The translations under genes were made by a program, and so were the position numbers. A stretch of 64,000 bases of DNA from Bacillota bacterium (GTDB taxonomy: Bacteria; Bacillota; Clostridia; Christensenellales; SZUA-584), in the NCBI GenBank assembly GCA_023399095.1, contig JAEWQS010000077.1, positions 11,107 through 75,106 on the forward strand. Direction: 5' to 3'. The notes under the pieces were generated by a model. The model did no database searches. It saw only the letters and a program-made list of their open reading frames with translations, and had not been told where the DNA came from. This document shows positions 8,418 to 16,693 of the stretch, piece after piece. Positions within the stretch are counted from its first letter, which is position 1. Each line of letters starts with the position of its first letter.

Positions 8418-9265
8418 TTAGCGTAGATAATCTGCATTTCACGTATCCAAGCGCCAAACAGGAAACGCTTAAAGGAATGAGCTTCTCGGCAGATAAGGGT
8501 GAGATATTCGGCTTCTTAGGGCCATCAGGAGCGGGTAAGAGCACGGCTCAAAAGATACTCACAGGCATACTCAAGGGCTATTCCGGCAGCGTCAAGGTGT
8601 TTGGAGGAGAGGTGCGGCTCAAAAAGCGTGATTATTATGAACGCATCGGCGTGGCGATGGAAGTGCCGAATCTATACGGTAAGTTCACCGCGCTGGAGAA
8701 CCTTCGTTACTTTGCGTCGCTTTATCAATCACCTTGCGAGGACGCCATTAAGCTCATGGAAAGGCTGGAACTCGAGCAGGACATAAACACACGTGTATCA
8801 GGCTACTCAAAGGGAATGAAGATGAGACTCAATTTTATTCGCGCCCTCATGCATCGGCCGGACATATTGTTTCTGGATGAACCAACGGCGGGTCTTGATC
8901 CGACACGTTCTCGCATTATCAAAGATATGGTGTTGGAGCAAAAGGAGAAAGGGCGAACCGTTCTGCTGACCACGCACGACATGCATCTGGCCGAGGAGCT
9001 TTGTGACCGCGTCGCTTTCATCATAGATGGCACGATCAAGATGATGGATACGCCGATGAACCTGCGTTTGCGCGCGGGAGACAGACGCGTGCGTTACACA
9101 TGGTTAGAGGGTAAACGCCGTGAGACGGTAATACCACTGCACAGTCTCAAAGATGATGCACAATTCTTGTCATTGCTCAAGCAGGATAAAATTGAAACGG
9201 TGCATACGCTTGAGCCTTCGTTGGAGGACTTGTTTATTGAAGTGACGGGGAGGAGTCTGACATGA
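8414..9265 (+). CDS. ABC transporter ATP-binding protein
   Basis: A 283-residue nucleotide-binding subunit with Walker A GPSGAGKST, Walker B ILFLDEPTAGLDP, and an H-loop TTHDMH. The signature is SGYSKGM rather than LSGGQ, a variation common in export-type ABC-2 ATPases. The C-terminal extension (about 215-283) resembles that of drug or lipid exporters. It works with the two permease genes that follow, each joined by a 4-base overlap. Confidence 0.92.
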   Translation: MISVDNLHFTYPSAKQETLKGMSFSADKGEIFGFLGPSGAGKSTAQKILTGILKGYSGSVKVFGGEVRLKKRDYYERIGVAMEVPNLYGKFTALENLRYFASLYQSPCEDAIKLMERLELEQDINTRVSGYSKGMKMRLNFIRALMHRPDILFLDEPTAGLDPTRSRIIKDMVLEQKEKGRTVLLTTHDMHLAEELCDRVAFIIDGTIKMMDTPMNLRLRAGDRRVRYTWLEGKRRETVIPLHSLKDDAQFLSLLKQDKIETVHTLEPSLEDLFIEVTGRSLT

Positions 9266-9963
9266 AAAGGCTTTATCACGCTTTTTTGTCGGATGTGCGT
9301 TACCAGCGACGGTACGGCTTCTATTTAGTTTATGGCTTCCTCACCGTTTGTTTTATCATTGTACTGCGGCTGCTTCCGGATAGCTGGCGTGAGACAGCGC
9401 TTGTGGTAACGTTGCTTGCAGATCCCGCGTTGCTCGGGCTTTTCTTTATCGGCGGCCTTAAGCAGCTTGAGCGGGGCGAGGGTATACTGGATGCGCTTTT
9501 CAGCTCGCCGCTGCGTCCGTGGGAATACATCGTGTCTAAAGCGTTATCACTTGGGATGATATCCACGCTTGTCAGTGTTATCGTGGCACTGGGCAGCGGT
9601 GTGCCGGGTGTTAAGTTTGCCGTGCTTGTTCCGGCAATTCTATTCGGCAGCATGTGCTTCACGCTTATCGGCCTCGCGGTATCGGTGAACTTGAAGAGCA
9701 TGAACGCGTTTTTATCCGTTGACGGTTTATGGGAAGCAGTGCTGCTGCTGCCGCCGTTGCTGCTGATGTTCAATGTCTCGTTTGCTCCGCTAGAGTTTTT
9801 TCCCGGAAGCATCGCACTACGGCTCGTTCAAGCGTCGGCAGGGGTATATCCCATGTCTCATTTGATTTTCATTGAGTTGTTGATCTGGGTGGCAATCGCG
9901 TTTTGGTTCGCGCAAAGACGGCTGGCTTCAGCGCTCAGCCGGATGGGAGGCGGTGCGGCATGA
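9262..9963 (+). CDS. ABC-2 type permease subunit
   Basis: A 233-residue membrane protein with six predicted hydrophobic segments, beginning with a short basic cytoplasmic stretch. The region LERGEGILDALFSSPLRPWEYI matches the coupling-helix segment typical of ABC-2 permeases of the fluoroquinolone/bacteriocin exporter type. It is coupled to the ATPase gene upstream and to the second permease downstream by ATGA overlaps, suggesting a heterodimeric permease. Confidence 0.85.
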   Translation: MKRLYHAFLSDVRYQRRYGFYLVYGFLTVCFIIVLRLLPDSWRETALVVTLLADPALLGLFFIGGLKQLERGEGILDALFSSPLRPWEYIVSKALSLGMISTLVSVIVALGSGVPGVKFAVLVPAILFGSMCFTLIGLAVSVNLKSMNAFLSVDGLWEAVLLLPPLLLMFNVSFAPLEFFPGSIALRLVQASAGVYPMSHLIFIELLIWVAIAFWFAQRRLASALSRMGGGAA

Positions 9964-10655
9964 CGAGTATATTAAAGACTTTTTTCGGTTCCTTTAAACT
10001 GATTCGGCGTGATCCCTTGCTGATGATACTGGTATTGGGTCCCTTTCTGTATGGCCCGGCTTTCCGCTTTGGCCTGCCATTGCTGCAGCCGGTGCTGATG
10101 AATGCGTTTGCGTTCGATATCACGCCATGGTATTCGCTTACAGACATGATGCTTTTGACGCTGACGCCCATGTTGGCAGGCATGCTGTGCGGATTTTTGA
10201 TGCTGGATGAACGCGATCAAGGTTTGGGAGAATACTACACAGTTACGCCTTTGGGCGGCGTTGGATACCTCGCTTCGCGGCTTGCATTGCCTGTAGTATG
10301 GAGCATCGTGATCGCGCCCGTGTTGATGCTGCTGTTTTCGCTCACTCATCCCGATATGCTGAGAGTACTTTGCATTGCCGTGACAGGCGGTGTATTTGGC
10401 GCAGTCAATACGCTGATGCTGTTAAGCTTCGCGGGCAATAAGGTGGAAGGACTCGCGGTGTCAAAAATGCTCGGGCTCACAATGCTGCCCGCACTCGTGC
10501 CTATCATCACAAGCTCGCCATGGGGATTGATCGCGGGCATATTTCCGGCGTACTGGCTGGGCGCGCTGCTGAAAGGACCGCTGTGGCTTTTCCCCGCGGC
10601 GCTGGCCGTAGGAGTGATATGGATTGTCATATTTTATAGAAGGATGCGAAAATAA
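9960..10655 (+). CDS. ABC-2 type permease subunit (second)
   Basis: A 231-residue six-helix membrane protein with the coupling-helix motif LDERDQGLGEYYTVTPLG, paralogous in layout to the preceding gene. The ATG at 9960 overlaps the previous stop (ATGA) and replaces a longer in-frame version running back into that gene. Together with the preceding permease and ATPase it would form a small-molecule exporter regulated by the TetR protein. Confidence 0.85.
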   Translation: MTSILKTFFGSFKLIRRDPLLMILVLGPFLYGPAFRFGLPLLQPVLMNAFAFDITPWYSLTDMMLLTLTPMLAGMLCGFLMLDERDQGLGEYYTVTPLGGVGYLASRLALPVVWSIVIAPVLMLLFSLTHPDMLRVLCIAVTGGVFGAVNTLMLLSFAGNKVEGLAVSKMLGLTMLPALVPIITSSPWGLIAGIFPAYWLGALLKGPLWLFPAALAVGVIWIVIFYRRMRK

Positions 10656-10664
10656 CATATAACA

Positions 10665-10690
10665 CGTAGGGGCGCGTTTCCATACGCGCT
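10665..10690. repeat. GTAGGGGCG-type intergenic palindrome, copy 1
   Basis: GTAGGGGCGCG is followed by an 8-base loop and the complementary CGCGC. The same opening GTAGGGGCG occurs in a palindrome at 32654. Confidence 0.5.
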
Positions 10691-10795
10691 AGTTTCAATT
10701 GAGGTATACGAATTTGGCGGGAGGTATGACCACACCTGCGGTATAGCGCAGAATAAACGGCACTTCATGTGTCGCTTATCTAATATACCCTGTAG

Positions 10796-10860
10796 AGAAC
10801 GGTTTTGACCGTTCTGTATGCTTCGCAAGAAAGCAACTGAGGCGGCCAATGGCCGCCTCA
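10796..10860. terminator. Two hairpins between convergent operons
   Basis: AGAACGGT/ACCGTTCT (10796-10803 and 10808-10815) is a perfect 8-bp stem. TGAGGCGGCC/GGCCGCCTCA (10838-10847 and 10851-10860) is a perfect 10-bp stem with a 3-base loop. They lie between convergent genes and may end transcription from either side, although neither has a strong T-run. Bases 10656-10920 hold no supported gene. Confidence 0.4.
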
Positions 10861-10920
10861 ACGGTAGAATATGGCTGTTAAGTATATCGGGTAATACCCT
10901 TGTCCCACTTTCCCGCTCAC

Positions 10921-11937
10921 CTAAATCACGCTGTTATTTTCCTCTTCTTCAAGTTCCTCGTGGGCTTGCTGCTTGGCTGCTTCATACGCATCAAATACAT
11001 CGAGCTCGGGCGCGTTAGGTTTCGGCTGCGGCGTGCAGCCCTGCACTTTGAGGCCATAGGCCGCCAGTGCGTCATCGGCGCGTCGGAAAAAACCGCGAAA
11101 CGATGCGAAATAGCCTTTTGTTTTGGGCCCTACGAAATCAGCGGAGACGGCAGGGTCGGCAAGAAGCTTGTCAAATGCGTAACCGCCGTTCACGCGCAGC
11201 AGACGTATGATGCCAAAGTTCACGGCATCCTTGGGGCAGTACATCACGCAGCGCATGCACATCGCGCAGCGTCCGCCAAAACGGAATCGCCCGTCTTCGT
11301 ACGTGATGTTGGCGGCAGGACAGGTTTTCACACAAAGCATACAATGGCTGCATTTTTTATTGTTCACAGAATACATCCGTCCGTTCAGCCACGCGCCGAA
11401 CCACTCAATGCGCATGATCAGCGAAATCAGCCGCCGCACCTTGCTGAACCGAAATGTGTCACGATCCCCATTGAGTAAACGCAGCGCAAGAAGCTTGCAC
11501 AGCGCGTCTGCATACAGCGTCATTTGCTTGGTGAGTCCGTCCGGATAGCGGAAAAGGATATTGTACGGCATGAGCATGTGCGTGTCCAGCACCACATCAT
11601 AGCCTTTTTTCATGAGTATGCGGTACAGCGTCGCGGATGATTCAACGTTGATCTTCGCGGGTTCTCCCGATGTTTTGAATATAAATGCTTTGTTTTGTTT
11701 CGACTCTGGCAGACTGCGTACGAACCGCAGAAACATCAGCGGTGAATTGAACGCGTGCACAGGGTAACCAAAACCGACGTAATCGCAGTCCTGCGGCACA
11801 GGCACGTTTTCAAACGGATACTGAACCTCATGAATGCGTGTGGAAATGCTGCTCAATTCCAAATACTTTTGTATCATTTTGGCCGCTTTTAATGTGTGGT
11901 AGGTACCGGTAAAAACATAAATAATTGCGTTTGGCAT
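10921..11937 (-). CDS. EFR1-family flavodoxin/ferredoxin fusion protein
   Basis: A 338-residue soluble protein. Residues 1-150 resemble a flavodoxin-like fold (IIYVFTGTYHTLKAAKMI as the FMN phosphate loop region, VGFGYPVHAFNSP). Residues 190-240 hold two complete 4Fe-4S motifs: Cys196, 199, 202, 206 in CSHCMLCVKTCP and Cys224, 227, 230, 234 in CAMCMRCVMYCP. Such EFR1 proteins are widespread in anaerobic Clostridia as low-potential electron carriers, with unknown partners. It is the second gene of a minus-strand pair, 12 bases after the epimerase-like gene. The C-terminal 40 residues are an acidic tail. Confidence 0.88.
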   Translation of the reverse strand: MPNAIIYVFTGTYHTLKAAKMIQKYLELSSISTRIHEVQYPFENVPVPQDCDYVGFGYPVHAFNSPLMFLRFVRSLPESKQNKAFIFKTSGEPAKINVESSATLYRILMKKGYDVVLDTHMLMPYNILFRYPDGLTKQMTLYADALCKLLALRLLNGDRDTFRFSKVRRLISLIMRIEWFGAWLNGRMYSVNNKKCSHCMLCVKTCPAANITYEDGRFRFGGRCAMCMRCVMYCPKDAVNFGIIRLLRVNGGYAFDKLLADPAVSADFVGPKTKGYFASFRGFFRRADDALAAYGLKVQGCTPQPKPNAPELDVFDAYEAAKQQAHEELEEEENNSVI

Positions 11938-11949
11938 AGGGACACCTCT

Positions 11950-12963
11950 CTAACTTGTTTCGGCAGCCAATTTAAGTTCGGAAACAAACTTTTCGGGATA
12001 GCAGGCCTGCATCGTATAGAAGACGGCTTCCTCAAGCCCGCCGAGCTCAAAACCCAGCGCTTTCGCACTTTCACTTGCATCGAAATACAGATAATCCGTG
12101 ATAATATCGCGCATCAAAGACTTCGGGTCGAGCCCGCTTTGCAGGCCTTTCTTTCGCCAGCCGCGCTCAATGAATCCGCCTGCCAATACGGCCAGAAAGC
12201 GCGGTATGTTAATGATAACCGTGCGTCTGCCGATTGCTGTCATCATCATTTTCAGCATCTCTTTGTAGGTGTGGTTCTCGTCGCCGATAGGGTAGCGCCT
12301 GCCGTGTTCGCCCTTCTCTAGCGCACCGATGATCGCCTCACCCACATGCTGTACCGCGATCATGCTTGTGCCGCCTTTGGGGAAGAAGATGATTCGGCCT
12401 TTTGCGTACTTGTCGAGAAAGACATCCTTCCAAATCGGTGTTCTTTTGGGCATGCTGCCGAAAATATATGGCAGCTCGAGTATCATCACCGCCAATGAGT
12501 CGCCGCCCGCGGCAATGGCGCGCTGCGCCTGCTCTACGCGGCATTTGATATAGGGATGACGCTCAGCCAGTCGCTTTTGCGGCCAAAGCCGGTCGAAATA
12601 CGCAAAGTACGAATTGAGTATCACACAGCGTTTCACGCCTGCCTTGCGCGCGGCAATGACGGCTTTTTCACAGGCCAGTACGAGACGTTCATGAAAGAAC
12701 TCATAGGCGGGAGCAGGCGGCACCACGCGGTCGTCCGGGCCCACGGCATAAACAAGCGCGTCATAGCCCGCGAATCGCTGTGCCAGTTCATCGCCGGAAA
12801 GCGTAAACACGTCGCCGTAATCCACAGTCACGTTTTCGGGAAACCAACCTGAAAGGTCGATATCATTGATGGTCAGAGCGCCCAGTTCATACCCTCTTTT
12901 CAGACCTACCAATGTGGCATGATAGCCCAAAAATCCGGTTCCGCCTATAATCATAATCTTCAT
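11950..12963 (-). CDS. NAD-dependent epimerase/dehydratase-family protein
   Basis: A 337-residue Rossmann-fold protein of the extended SDR type with the nucleotide-binding motif MIIGGTGFLGYHA at residues 4-16. The NSYFAYFDRLWPQK region takes the place of the YxxxK active site, and no clear YxxxK is visible, so it may be an atypical or non-catalytic SDR. It starts at an ATG preceded by AGGA and is the first gene of a two-gene minus-strand unit with the EFR1 protein. The substrate is unknown. Confidence 0.8.
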   Translation of the reverse strand: MKIMIIGGTGFLGYHATLVGLKRGYELGALTINDIDLSGWFPENVTVDYGDVFTLSGDELAQRFAGYDALVYAVGPDDRVVPPAPAYEFFHERLVLACEKAVIAARKAGVKRCVILNSYFAYFDRLWPQKRLAERHPYIKCRVEQAQRAIAAGGDSLAVMILELPYIFGSMPKRTPIWKDVFLDKYAKGRIIFFPKGGTSMIAVQHVGEAIIGALEKGEHGRRYPIGDENHTYKEMLKMMMTAIGRRTVIINIPRFLAVLAGGFIERGWRKKGLQSGLDPKSLMRDIITDYLYFDASESAKALGFELGGLEEAVFYTMQACYPEKFVSELKLAAETS

Positions 12964-13158
12964 ACATTTATCCTGCCTTTATTTTTTTTGGTCAGGCCTA
13001 ATGCTGCGGATACGTGATGCCTTTCAATTCAATGTATTAAATATGCCGTGTTCATTATACTGCCTCAAACCTTTTTTTAAAAGTGACAGATAAAGAAGCT
13101 GAATTTTACGAATGTAAGCGGCTAAAAAGGAGAGAATAAGTGTGAAGGAGATGATTCT

Positions 13159-13293
13159 ATGACGAAAGACAGCCAGCCCGACAACAAACGGGCGAGAAAG
13201 AAAAAGAGCAAGGGGCAAACGCCAATTACAGCAGACGCGCAAAATAACAGCCGCACCACCAAAAAGCAGTCCGCTAAGCGAGGTGATGTTTAA
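13159..13293 (+). CDS. Small very basic protein of unknown function
   Basis: A 44-residue open frame with a convincing start: GAAGGAG at 13144-13150 is eight bases before the ATG. A strong terminator follows 20 bases after the stop, so it looks like its own short transcription unit. The product is hydrophilic and highly basic (KRARKKKSKG near the N-terminus and TTKKQSAKRG near the C-terminus) and has no cysteine or hydrophobic stretch. I do not recognise a family with confidence. A nucleic-acid-binding or spore-associated small protein is a guess. Confidence 0.55.
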   Translation: MTKDSQPDNKRARKKKSKGQTPITADAQNNSRTTKKQSAKRGDV

Positions 13294-13313
13294 ATAGTTG
13301 ATGCAAGCTTAAG

Positions 13314-13344
13314 GCTCTGGAATGCCCATTTTCAGGGCTTTTTT
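13314..13344 (+). terminator. Rho-independent terminator after the small basic ORF
   Basis: GCTCTGGAA (13314-13322) pairs with TTTCAGGGC (13330-13338), including two G-T pairs, and is followed by TTTTTT. Confidence 0.75.
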
Positions 13345-13385
13345 CATTTCACCCCTCGGCGGATTATTTTGCCACTTTTTTTATT

Positions 13386-13410
13386 TGAACAAATCCTATT
13401 ATAATACGTC
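13386..13410 (+). promoter_or_regulatory. Candidate ECF-type autoregulated promoter of the sigma operon
   Basis: TGAAC at 13386-13390 and CGTC at 13407-13410 are separated by 16 bases, the layout of ECF promoters such as those of B. subtilis SigM, SigV and SigW (TGAAAC...CGTC/CGTA). A TATAAT at 13400-13405 lies within the same stretch, but no housekeeping -35 is found at the right distance. The sigma factor probably drives its own operon. Confidence 0.55.
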
Positions 13411-13436
13411 TATATAAGTGAAAGGGGTTAAAGGAA

Positions 13437-14000
13437 TTGCCTGACGAACAGCTGCTGCTTGAGACCTTTTCCAACGGAGACTTTACATATATCGATTTGT
13501 TGATCTGCCGGTATGAGGACAGCTTATTAAACTTATGCCTCAAACTCGCGAAAAATAAGCATGACGCTGAGGAACTGTATCAGCAAACGTGGCTTAAAGC
13601 CATACAGAAATCGCATACGTGTGCAAAATCGTTTAAAAACTGGCTGTATACCGTCTGCCTAAACGCATACAGGGACAGCTACCGACGCAGCAGACGTGAA
13701 CGAGAAGTCGTCGATGACTCGCTGGACGCTGAGACAAAGGATTATGTGATCGCGTCGGCAACCGATAATATATCGGCGGAAAGCGAAGCGCTTGCCAAAT
13801 TGACGGGCGAGATACTGATGAATAAAGTGAATATGCTGCCCGACAAACACAGACTGCCGATTATATTGTTTTATTTTGAGAGGCTCGACTACAAAGAAAG
13901 CGCGGCAGTGCTGGGGCTGCCCATGGGCACGGTCAAATCCCGTTTAAACGCTGCCAAATCCAAGCTGCGTAAGGAAATGGAGAACGAACTGAATGTTTGA
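13437..14000 (+). CDS. ECF-type RNA polymerase sigma factor
   Basis: A 187-residue sigma-70-family protein. Region 2 (about 18-85) contains NKHDAEELYQQTWLKAIQK and the NWLYTVCLNAYRD segment. Region 4 (about 125-178) contains LPIILFYFERLDYKESAAVLGLPMGTVKSRLNAAKSKLR, with its helix-turn-helix. The TTG start is nine bases after AAAGGGG. The next gene begins within its last eight bases and encodes a membrane protein with a short cytoplasmic N-terminus, the usual arrangement of sigma and anti-sigma factors. The neighbours suggest a cell-envelope signal. Confidence 0.92.
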   Translation: MPDEQLLLETFSNGDFTYIDLLICRYEDSLLNLCLKLAKNKHDAEELYQQTWLKAIQKSHTCAKSFKNWLYTVCLNAYRDSYRRSRREREVVDDSLDAETKDYVIASATDNISAESEALAKLTGEILMNKVNMLPDKHRLPIILFYFERLDYKESAAVLGLPMGTVKSRLNAAKSKLRKEMENELNV

Positions 14001-15069
14001 TATTGAAAAAGAGTTAAGAGGAATAAAATTTGAAACAGCGCATCCAAGCGAGCGGCTTAGGCAAAAGACGCAGCAGCTCGTGACTCAAGAGGTGCGCAAA
14101 AAACAGCAGACCAAGCCAATTGGCAGGCTTACATGGGTGCTGACATCAGCGATGGCGGTATTCGCCGCGTTTATGATAATTTTTTCGCTGCCTCCGGCTG
14201 CAGACGGGGTCAGTTATTATACCGTAGATATTAACCCAAGTGTAAGCGTGAAGGTGAACGCATCCAAGACAGTCCTGGAGGTATCCGCAGAAAATGACGA
14301 TGCGGTGCTGGTGCTCAAGACCGTAAAGCTTGAGGGACTTGCGCTTAAAGAAGCGCTTTCGGAATTTATAAAGGCCGCAGACGATCAGGGATACCTTAAG
14401 GATCAAGGACATGTGTTGGTTGCGCACTTTGGGGAGGCGGCGAGTCTGACTCAGCAGGAGATTGATGACGTCGTGAGCGGCGCTACGGAGCGCGAGGTGA
14501 CAGCTCTGCTGCTTCAAAGCACAACGAACGAGTATGAGCAGAACAAAACACAGCATGGTCAGCCCGGCATTGAACTGCTCAAAAAGAAAGCGGCGGAACA
14601 GGGTATAAAGGAGCGCGATGTTGATGAAATTATCGAGCAAATACGCGGAAATTCAGCCAAGCCGCAAAACGATAAGCAAAATACCCCAAATCACAGTGAA
14701 AAGGCTGACGATCGCCCAACAGCTACAGCCATCGAAAACGATCAGAGTGAAAAGGACAACAGCGGAGGCGCAGGCAATAGCGAAAACGCAAAAGACAACG
14801 AGCAAGGGGCTTCAAACATTGGGAGCGACAATAAAGACGGCGAAGAAGTGAAAGAAAACAACGGCAAGGTTGAGGACAAGCCGGTCAGCGGCAGCAATGG
14901 CAATCAGAACAGCAACAACCAAGATAACGGCAATCAGAACAGCAACGACCAAGACAAGAGCGATGTGGACAAAACCGAAAAGCCTGACAATAGTGACGGA
15001 AGTCAAAAGGACAAAAACCGCAGTGGTAGTCGGCAGGAAAATGATGAACAAAACGAGCAAAAAGACTAG
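13993..15069 (+). CDS. RsgI-like membrane anti-sigma factor
   Basis: A 358-residue protein. Residues 1-45 are cytoplasmic and probably bind the sigma factor, residues 46-65 form one membrane helix, and residues 74-150 form an RsgI-type external domain beginning YYTVDINPSVSV. In SigI/RsgI systems the Asn-Pro bond in this motif (here N81-P82) is reported to self-cleave before regulated proteolysis. The C-terminal 150 residues are a low-complexity N/D/K/E/Q/S tail with short repeats that could span or contact the wall. The gene overlaps the sigma gene by eight bases. Its partner here is an ECF factor and not SigI. Confidence 0.85.
   Translation: MFDIEKELRGIKFETAHPSERLRQKTQQLVTQEVRKKQQTKPIGRLTWVLTSAMAVFAAFMIIFSLPPAADGVSYYTVDINPSVSVKVNASKTVLEVSAENDDAVLVLKTVKLEGLALKEALSEFIKAADDQGYLKDQGHVLVAHFGEAASLTQQEIDDVVSGATEREVTALLLQSTTNEYEQNKTQHGQPGIELLKKKAAEQGIKERDVDEIIEQIRGNSAKPQNDKQNTPNHSEKADDRPTATAIENDQSEKDNSGGAGNSENAKDNEQGASNIGSDNKDGEEVKENNGKVEDKPVSGSNGNQNSNNQDNGNQNSNDQDKSDVDKTEKPDNSDGSQKDKNRSGSRQENDEQNEQKD
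14899..14958 (+). repeat. 30-bp in-frame tandem repeat in the anti-sigma factor tail
   Basis: Two near-identical 30-base units (14899-14928 and 14929-14958) encode the peptide GNQNSNNQDN followed by GNQNSNDQDK. Confidence 0.8.
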
Positions 15070-15100
15070 TGAAGCAGATATTTTATAGGGAGGCAACAAG

Positions 15101-16387
15101 ATGAAACATTTTAAAGGACAGAAATCCTTGGCATTATTGCTAAGTCTCACAATGATAGTGGCATTCGTGTTTACAGGATGCGCGACGACACCGCAAACGA
15201 CGCAGCCGGAGACATCACCGACAACAGCGCCAACCATTGCGCCCACTGCGGCGCAGACAATGGCGGCTTTGCCGACTCAGGCGGTATCCCAGCAGCTAAG
15301 TTATGTGTCTATTGACGTGAACCCGAGTATCAAGTTTACCGTTCAGGACGGTGTCGTACTGGACGTCAGCGCGCTTAACGATGACGGCGAAGCCATCACG
15401 CTGGAAAACGATGTGACTGGCCTTACACCAACTGAGGCGCTGAACGCTTTGATTGGGGCATTCGCGAACGGCGGCTATATCACAGAGGAAGATGGAAACG
15501 CGTCTCTCGTGATTACCACAAGCGGAGATGATGAAGAAGAACTGCTGCAGAACCTGCAAGACACAGCGACACAGCGCTTAACAGAGCTTGGTCTTGCGTG
15601 TGATGTGGTGGTGTCTGCCGTCGAAGATGAAATCACAGAGGAAGCGAAGCTGAACGGCCTGACACCCGGCAGATATTTGCTGCTCAGTTATCTTGCCGAA
15701 AAAGAAGGCATCACGCTGGAAGAAGCAAAAGCAAAGTATGGCTCGCTCAAGATGGGTAAGATGGTTAAGCTCGTGGACGATGTGGACGAAGTTTTCGGGC
15801 ACAAGGACGATGAAAAAGATATGCAGGAACTTGTGGACAGCGGCATACTCACGGCTGAGCAGCTTGAGATATTGACGCAGGCGCAGAACACATTTAAGAC
15901 TTCCATGAAGCAGGCACAGCAGACCTATAAACAAACGAGAACCGATGCCATGGATCTGTTGAAGGCCTCAAAAACCGAACTCAAAAATGCGTTTAAGGCC
16001 GATAAAGATGTTGACAAATACAAGTCTGCCAAAACCGCGCTCCAAGTACAGCTCGAACAACAAAAGCAGACAGCTATTCAGACTTATAAGCAGGCCAAGG
16101 TACAGGCCAGGGAACAATTCAGAGCCACGGTACAGTCACTTGGGCTGACGGATGAACAAATTGCCGCCCTGACGCAATGGGACTTCGACTTTGATTGGGA
16201 CCAGGATTATGACTGGGACGATGAAGACATTGAAAACGATAACGACGGCATCAAAGACGAAGATATTGATGAAGAAGACGAAAAAGACGAAGATATTGAT
16301 GAAGAAGACGAAAAAGACGAAGATAAAGAGGATGACGAGCCCGGTAAAGGTAATAACGATAAAGGCAAAAACGGCAAAGGCAACTGA
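15101..16387 (+). CDS. Lipoprotein with RsgI-type domain and acidic repeat tail
   Basis: A 428-residue predicted lipoprotein with signal peptide and lipobox FTGC (lipid-accepting Cys27), then a Thr/Pro-rich linker. Residues 66-150 repeat the external domain of the upstream anti-sigma factor, including SYVSIDVNPSIKF with an Asn-Pro at 74-75. Residues 250-350 are Gln/Lys-rich and probably coiled-coil. The end is very acidic with a duplicated DEDIDEEDEK unit. It follows the anti-sigma gene by 31 bases with GGGAGG as ribosome binding site. It could be a decoy, a co-sensor or a wall-associated ligand receptor for the sigma system. Confidence 0.8.
   Translation: MKHFKGQKSLALLLSLTMIVAFVFTGCATTPQTTQPETSPTTAPTIAPTAAQTMAALPTQAVSQQLSYVSIDVNPSIKFTVQDGVVLDVSALNDDGEAITLENDVTGLTPTEALNALIGAFANGGYITEEDGNASLVITTSGDDEEELLQNLQDTATQRLTELGLACDVVVSAVEDEITEEAKLNGLTPGRYLLLSYLAEKEGITLEEAKAKYGSLKMGKMVKLVDDVDEVFGHKDDEKDMQELVDSGILTAEQLEILTQAQNTFKTSMKQAQQTYKQTRTDAMDLLKASKTELKNAFKADKDVDKYKSAKTALQVQLEQQKQTAIQTYKQAKVQAREQFRATVQSLGLTDEQIAALTQWDFDFDWDQDYDWDDEDIENDNDGIKDEDIDEEDEKDEDIDEEDEKDEDKEDDEPGKGNNDKGKNGKGN
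16261..16320 (+). repeat. Perfect 30-bp tandem duplication in the lipoprotein gene
   Basis: Bases 16261-16290 and 16291-16320 are identical, adding ten acidic residues in frame. The copies show no divergence, so the expansion is recent. Confidence 0.9.
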
Positions 16388-16439
16388 GTTAAGCTAATTA
16401 TACAAACCAAATAAATAGGGTTATTAACGCACATGAGGG

Positions 16440-16463
16440 AACCGCTGGGCGCCAGCGGTTTTT
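16440..16463 (+). terminator. Rho-independent terminator of the sigma operon
   Basis: AACCGCTGG (16440-16448) and CCAGCGGTT (16452-16460) form a perfect 9-bp stem followed by a T-run. Confidence 0.85.
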
Positions 16464-16523
16464 CTCATTTTGACACCTGCCAGTTGTATCGGGACAACTT
16501 CTTGCATGGAGAACCGGTTCTTG

Positions 16524-16552
16524 TTGATTTATTTATAAAATATTGATATAAT
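16524..16552 (+). promoter_or_regulatory. Promoter of the MFS transporter leader
   Basis: TTGATT (16524-16529), a 17-base spacer and TATAAT (16547-16552), with an upstream TG forming an extended -10. Confidence 0.7.
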
Positions 16553-16575
16553 ATAGAAAAATTTTGGAGTCAGAA

Positions 16576-16611
16576 ATGTTTAGATCAAGCTATTTCGACA
16601 CAGGTCAATAG
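16576..16611 (+). CDS. Putative 11-residue leader peptide
   Basis: An ATG preceded by GGAG with six intervening bases opens a short frame encoding MFRSSYFDTGQ and a TAG stop. It lies about 20 bases after the promoter and is followed by mutually exclusive hairpins, the layout of ribosome-mediated attenuators of antibiotic-resistance genes. No homologue is known to me. Confidence 0.45.
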   Translation: MFRSSYFDTGQ

Positions 16612-16640
16612 CATTATGAATTAAAACCTATCTGGTTACC

Positions 16641-16676
16641 CTTTCGCCGGAAAGCCTTGTGCCTCTCGGCTTTTTG
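16641..16676 (+). promoter_or_regulatory. Transcription attenuator: anti-terminator and terminator hairpins
   Basis: CTTTC (16641-16645) can pair with GAAAG (16650-16654). Alternatively AAAGCC (16651-16656) pairs with GGCTTT (16668-16673), followed by more T, which makes an intrinsic terminator. The two stems share 16651-16654 and exclude each other. A smaller AACC/GGTT hairpin (16625-16637) lies just downstream of the leader stop. Confidence 0.5.
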
Positions 16677-16693
16677 TGTTCGTATTCGAGCGC

